DNA of 40,560 nucleotides from Methanosarcina sp. (GTDB lineage: Archaea > Halobacteriota > Methanosarcinia > Methanosarcinales > Methanosarcinaceae), in assembly GCA_003164755.1 (NCBI GenBank), contig PLUB01000104.1, positions 1 through 40,560 of the forward strand, given 5' to 3'. A program made the position numbers and the translations under genes. Below, piece by piece: positions 38,619-40,560 of this stretch (position 1 is its first letter; the number at the start of each line of letters is the position of its first letter). The notes below the pieces were generated by a model. It saw nothing but the letters and a program-made list of their open reading frames with translations, was not told the origin of the DNA and ran no database searches.

Positions 38619-38933
38619 ATGTTAAAACAACTGAGAAAGACATTTGGTATTCTACTAGTAGTTTGTTTTTTAATGTCCGTGACTGTTGCAGCAGTAAGTG
38701 CAGGACCTGTTGTGGTTAAGGAAAAGAAAACAATCATAGTCGCAGTTAAAGATGTTAAAACTAAAATCTTCAAGCATCCCCATCAATCCCAATGTCAGAA
38801 GCATGGACTCAATAATACTACCACCACTAACAATGGTTTGAGTGAAGACGCGAACAATCACGATCATCACGATGATAACGATGACTGTTGGGCGTGGAAC
38901 CCTACCAAAGAACAATGGGTATATGTTTGTTAA
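38619..38933 (+). CDS. small secreted His/Asp-rich protein, first of a tandem pair
   Basis: A 104-residue exported protein. Start at 38619 is fixed by AGGAG nine bases upstream and by a signal peptide that begins there (MLKQLRKTFGILLVVCFLM..., cleavage likely after AVSA). The mature part is basic, then polar with a Thr/Asn run. It next has an NHDHHDDNDD metal-binding-like stretch and ends with CWAWNPTKEQWVYVC, in which two cysteines flank aromatic residues and may form a disulfide. A longer frame to 38550 adds only an unlikely cytoplasmic extension. It is a paralogue of the next gene, and the 3' flanks are also duplicated. Family not recognised; periplasm-like or surface metal binding is inferred from composition. 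Confidence 0.75.
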   Translation: MLKQLRKTFGILLVVCFLMSVTVAAVSAGPVVVKEKKTIIVAVKDVKTKIFKHPHQSQCQKHGLNNTTTTNNGLSEDANNHDHHDDNDDCWAWNPTKEQWVYVC

Positions 38934-39006
38934 TGATAATAATAAAAAAAACTGAAAAAATTAAAAATGTAATTAAAATGTCGATCTGGATCTTATTGTT
39001 TATGTG
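38931..39006 (+). repeat. duplicated 3' flank, copy 1
   Basis: From the stop codon onward TAATGATAATAATAA, ATTAAAAATGTAATTAAAAT and TTATTGTTTATGT recur after the second gene. The tandem duplication therefore included the trailing untranslated region. Confidence 0.65.
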
Positions 39007-39190
39007 ATCTGACAATGCATTATATAAAACAATCACAATGGATACTTCATTAAAATAAGATACTAAAGGAGAAATGAAATTTGGAAAAACATTCATGAAT
39101 CCATCAATCGTATATATTTATAATTCAACTATGTAAGTCTTAACCAAATTAAAATTGTTTTCAAACTTAATAAAAAAAGGAGTGGATTAA

Positions 39191-39415
39191 ATGTTGAAAC
39201 AACAAGGTAATAGAGTAAAAACAGTACTGACTATTTTGCTGGTAGTCTTATTTTTTGTATCATTGACTACAGCAGCGTCGAGTGCTGAATCAGATCACAA
39301 GCATGACCATTTGGACCAAGATCAATTGGGCGGCCACGATCATCATCATCACGATAATCATGATGAATGTTTGGTGTGGAACTCTACCAAGCAAGATTGG
39401 GTATGGATTTGTTAA
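39191..39415 (+). CDS. small secreted His/Asp-rich protein, second of a tandem pair
   Basis: A 74-residue exported protein with AGGAGTGG seven bases before the ATG. The signal peptide is about residues 1-32 (VKTVLTILLVVLFFVSLTTAA, cleavage likely after ASSA). The mature peptide of about 42 residues is dominated by His and Asp (KHDHLDQDQLGGHDHHHHDN), which should bind metals such as Zn, Cu or Ni. It ends CLVWNSTKQDWVWIC, matching the end of the upstream paralogue at C, W, N, T, K, W, V and C. The middle basic region of the first protein is absent, so the two have diverged. Possible roles are metal buffering or surface attachment; no family is recognised. Confidence 0.75.
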   Translation: MLKQQGNRVKTVLTILLVVLFFVSLTTAASSAESDHKHDHLDQDQLGGHDHHHHDNHDECLVWNSTKQDWVWIC

Positions 39416-39487
39416 TGATAATAATAACAAAAACTATGAAAATTAAAAATGTAATTAAAATGTAAATACGGTTCTTACTGTTTATGT
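39413..39487 (+). repeat. duplicated 3' flank, copy 2
   Basis: TAATGATAATAATAA, ATTAAAAATGTAATTAAAAT and TTACTGTTTATGT follow the stop codon as in copy 1. Confidence 0.65.
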
Positions 39488-40139
39488 AATCCTACTTTGA
39501 GTTTTACAAAAAAATTCATGTAGGATACTTTATTAAAATAAGAGTAAGACCTTTAATTTTATTGATTTTACATTGTAGTTGACCATAAGTTCTGTAAAAT
39601 CTGATTGTCTCTGTATCTCTTTAGGATATTTCTGCGGGATCAGAGAGTACAGAAGCTTAAGAATCAAGAGTGACAGCAATCTTTCAAATAAAAGGGATGC
39701 CATAAAATTAAATCAACTTCTACAAATGAAAATGAGCAAGCTTGACTTTAAATGCAGATAGGAAATTATTCCAATTTGCATACAGGAATTGCTATCATTC
39801 ATATTCTAGTAAAGCTACTTCATATACTTTATTTACAGTTTTATCTTTTGCAGTTTTTGATTTCATATAATGCATAGGTTATTATAATTTATATGTATTC
39901 TACTAAAATTCAAGTATAAAATATTCGATAATTTTAGTGTAATTGACAAAATGCATAGATTTTATTACAAAAAAACTGTGTATCATTGAAGATAAGAAAA
40001 ATAGAAATTATATTAGTACAATCATTGACTTTGTTACTTTATCAAAATCAGTTTTTAACATGCGGATTGCAACCATATAATTATTTTTTCCTGTAAAACC
40101 CAAAATCTAAAAAAATGATAAAATGCCATCAAAGGCACT
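39416..40139. other. non-coding gap, nothing convincing
   Basis: About 720 AT-rich bases apart from the duplicated 3' flank. A 60-residue frame at 39579-39761 (SNLSNKRDAIKLNQLLQMK) has no ribosome site and is unrecognised. Confidence 0.45.
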
Positions 40140-40560
40140 CTACCATATCACAGACCTCTCATTTTCTGGCCTGTAGAGTTTATTCACTGGCTTTACACTG
40201 GGGAACGCTTTGTAAAACTCAGGCACATTAAAGATAACGCCATTGACCCTAAACCTGTTTGGAGAATGAGGATCAGTAAGTGCTCGCATCCTCAGGCCTT
40301 CATTAGTTTCAGATTGTCGCCACATCTGAGCGAAGCTTAAGAAGAATCTTTGATCACCCGTAAATCCATCAATTATCTTCGGCTCCTTTATCAATGAAAG
40401 TTTATAGGCATGGTAGGCCATCGTCAACCCGCCGAAGTCGGCTATATTCTCCTGCAGGGTCAAGTTGCCGTTTACATGTAGGCCAGGAAGGACTTCAAAC
40501 CTATTGTACTCATCCACCAAAATACCCGTGTTTTGATTAAAGCTATCAGCATCTTTTTGT
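40140..40560 (-). CDS. M13 (neprilysin/PepO-like) metallopeptidase, C-terminal part
   Basis: The visible 139 residues are the C-terminal end of a zinc metallopeptidase of family M13; the gene continues off the right edge. LPGLHVNGNLTLQENIADFGG contains the conserved ENIAD motif with the third zinc ligand (Glu) and the Asp that positions a histidine. Downstream, FFLSFAQMWR and MRALTDPHSPNRFRVNG are family hallmarks (the latter binds the substrate C-terminus), and the protein ends in an aromatic residue (VIW) as is usual. The HExxH motif lies outside the window. These enzymes cleave oligopeptides; archaeal and bacterial members may be cytoplasmic or exported, and the N-terminus is not visible here. 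Frame intact in the visible part. Confidence 0.88.
   Translation of the reverse strand, partial: QKDADSFNQNTGILVDEYNRFEVLPGLHVNGNLTLQENIADFGGLTMAYHAYKLSLIKEPKIIDGFTGDQRFFLSFAQMWRQSETNEGLRMRALTDPHSPNRFRVNGVIFNVPEFYKAFPSVKPVNKLYRPENERSVIW

Noticed and set aside
1..40560. CRISPR arrays, rRNA and tRNA genes
   Set aside because: No regularly spaced 25-40 bp direct repeats with unique spacers, no rRNA motifs and no cloverleaf were seen; the ~90-bp repeats are dispersed and palindromic.

Overview
The window looks like a piece of a Methanosarcina chromosome; the species cannot be fixed from the sequence alone. The support is archaeal: deoxyhypusine synthase, a RIO2-type kinase, an archaeal-style endonuclease IV and cobyric acid synthase. 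To this are added small proteins I recognise as Methanosarcina-type (a DUF1699 protein, a 78-residue conserved protein), AT-rich DNA, GGAG/GGTG ribosome sites, TATA boxes and very long, mostly non-coding gaps. Intact housekeeping genes sit as islands among many decayed accessory genes. No tRNA, rRNA or CRISPR array was found.

Left part (1-8.4 kb). A broken ClC chloride channel runs off the left edge. It is followed by an intact two-domain PPK2 kinase and a broken SulP transporter. From 2.9 to 8.3 kb lies a block entirely on the minus strand that reads as the relic of a virus or plasmid: a terminase-small-subunit-like HTH protein, two small proteins, a family A DNA polymerase and a DUF3987 helicase/primase-like gene. 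The polymerase and the DUF3987 gene are both disrupted. Between them is an array of 9-bp repeats that looks like a set of iterons.

8.9-13.2 kb holds a plus-strand acyl/redox block: an old-yellow-enzyme-like oxidoreductase, an XRE-cupin regulator, a hotdog thioesterase and an acyl-CoA ligase. Only the thioesterase is intact. 14-17.4 kb carries asparagine synthetase, a DUF1699 protein whose expected ATG reads ACG, and small proteins.

17.4-33.7 kb has intact islands separated by decayed DNA. The islands are a YfcE-like phosphoesterase, two winged-helix regulators that overlap by one base, deoxyhypusine synthase, another winged-helix protein, a small protein paired with endonuclease IV, RIO2 and CobQ. 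The decayed DNA holds an IS5-type and an IS200/IS605-type transposase relic and at least nine copies of a ~90-bp palindromic element, apparently a MITE, that is confined to 19.8-33.1 kb.

33.7-40.6 kb contains a frameshifted alkaline-phosphatase-superfamily gene and a secreted papain-like protease with a PKD domain. A tandem pair of small secreted His/Asp-rich proteins follows; they share a Cys-Trp-Asn...Trp-Cys tail, and I do not recognise their family. The C-terminus of an M13 metallopeptidase runs off the right edge. The most interesting items are the secreted pair, the 9-bp repeat array and the MITE family.
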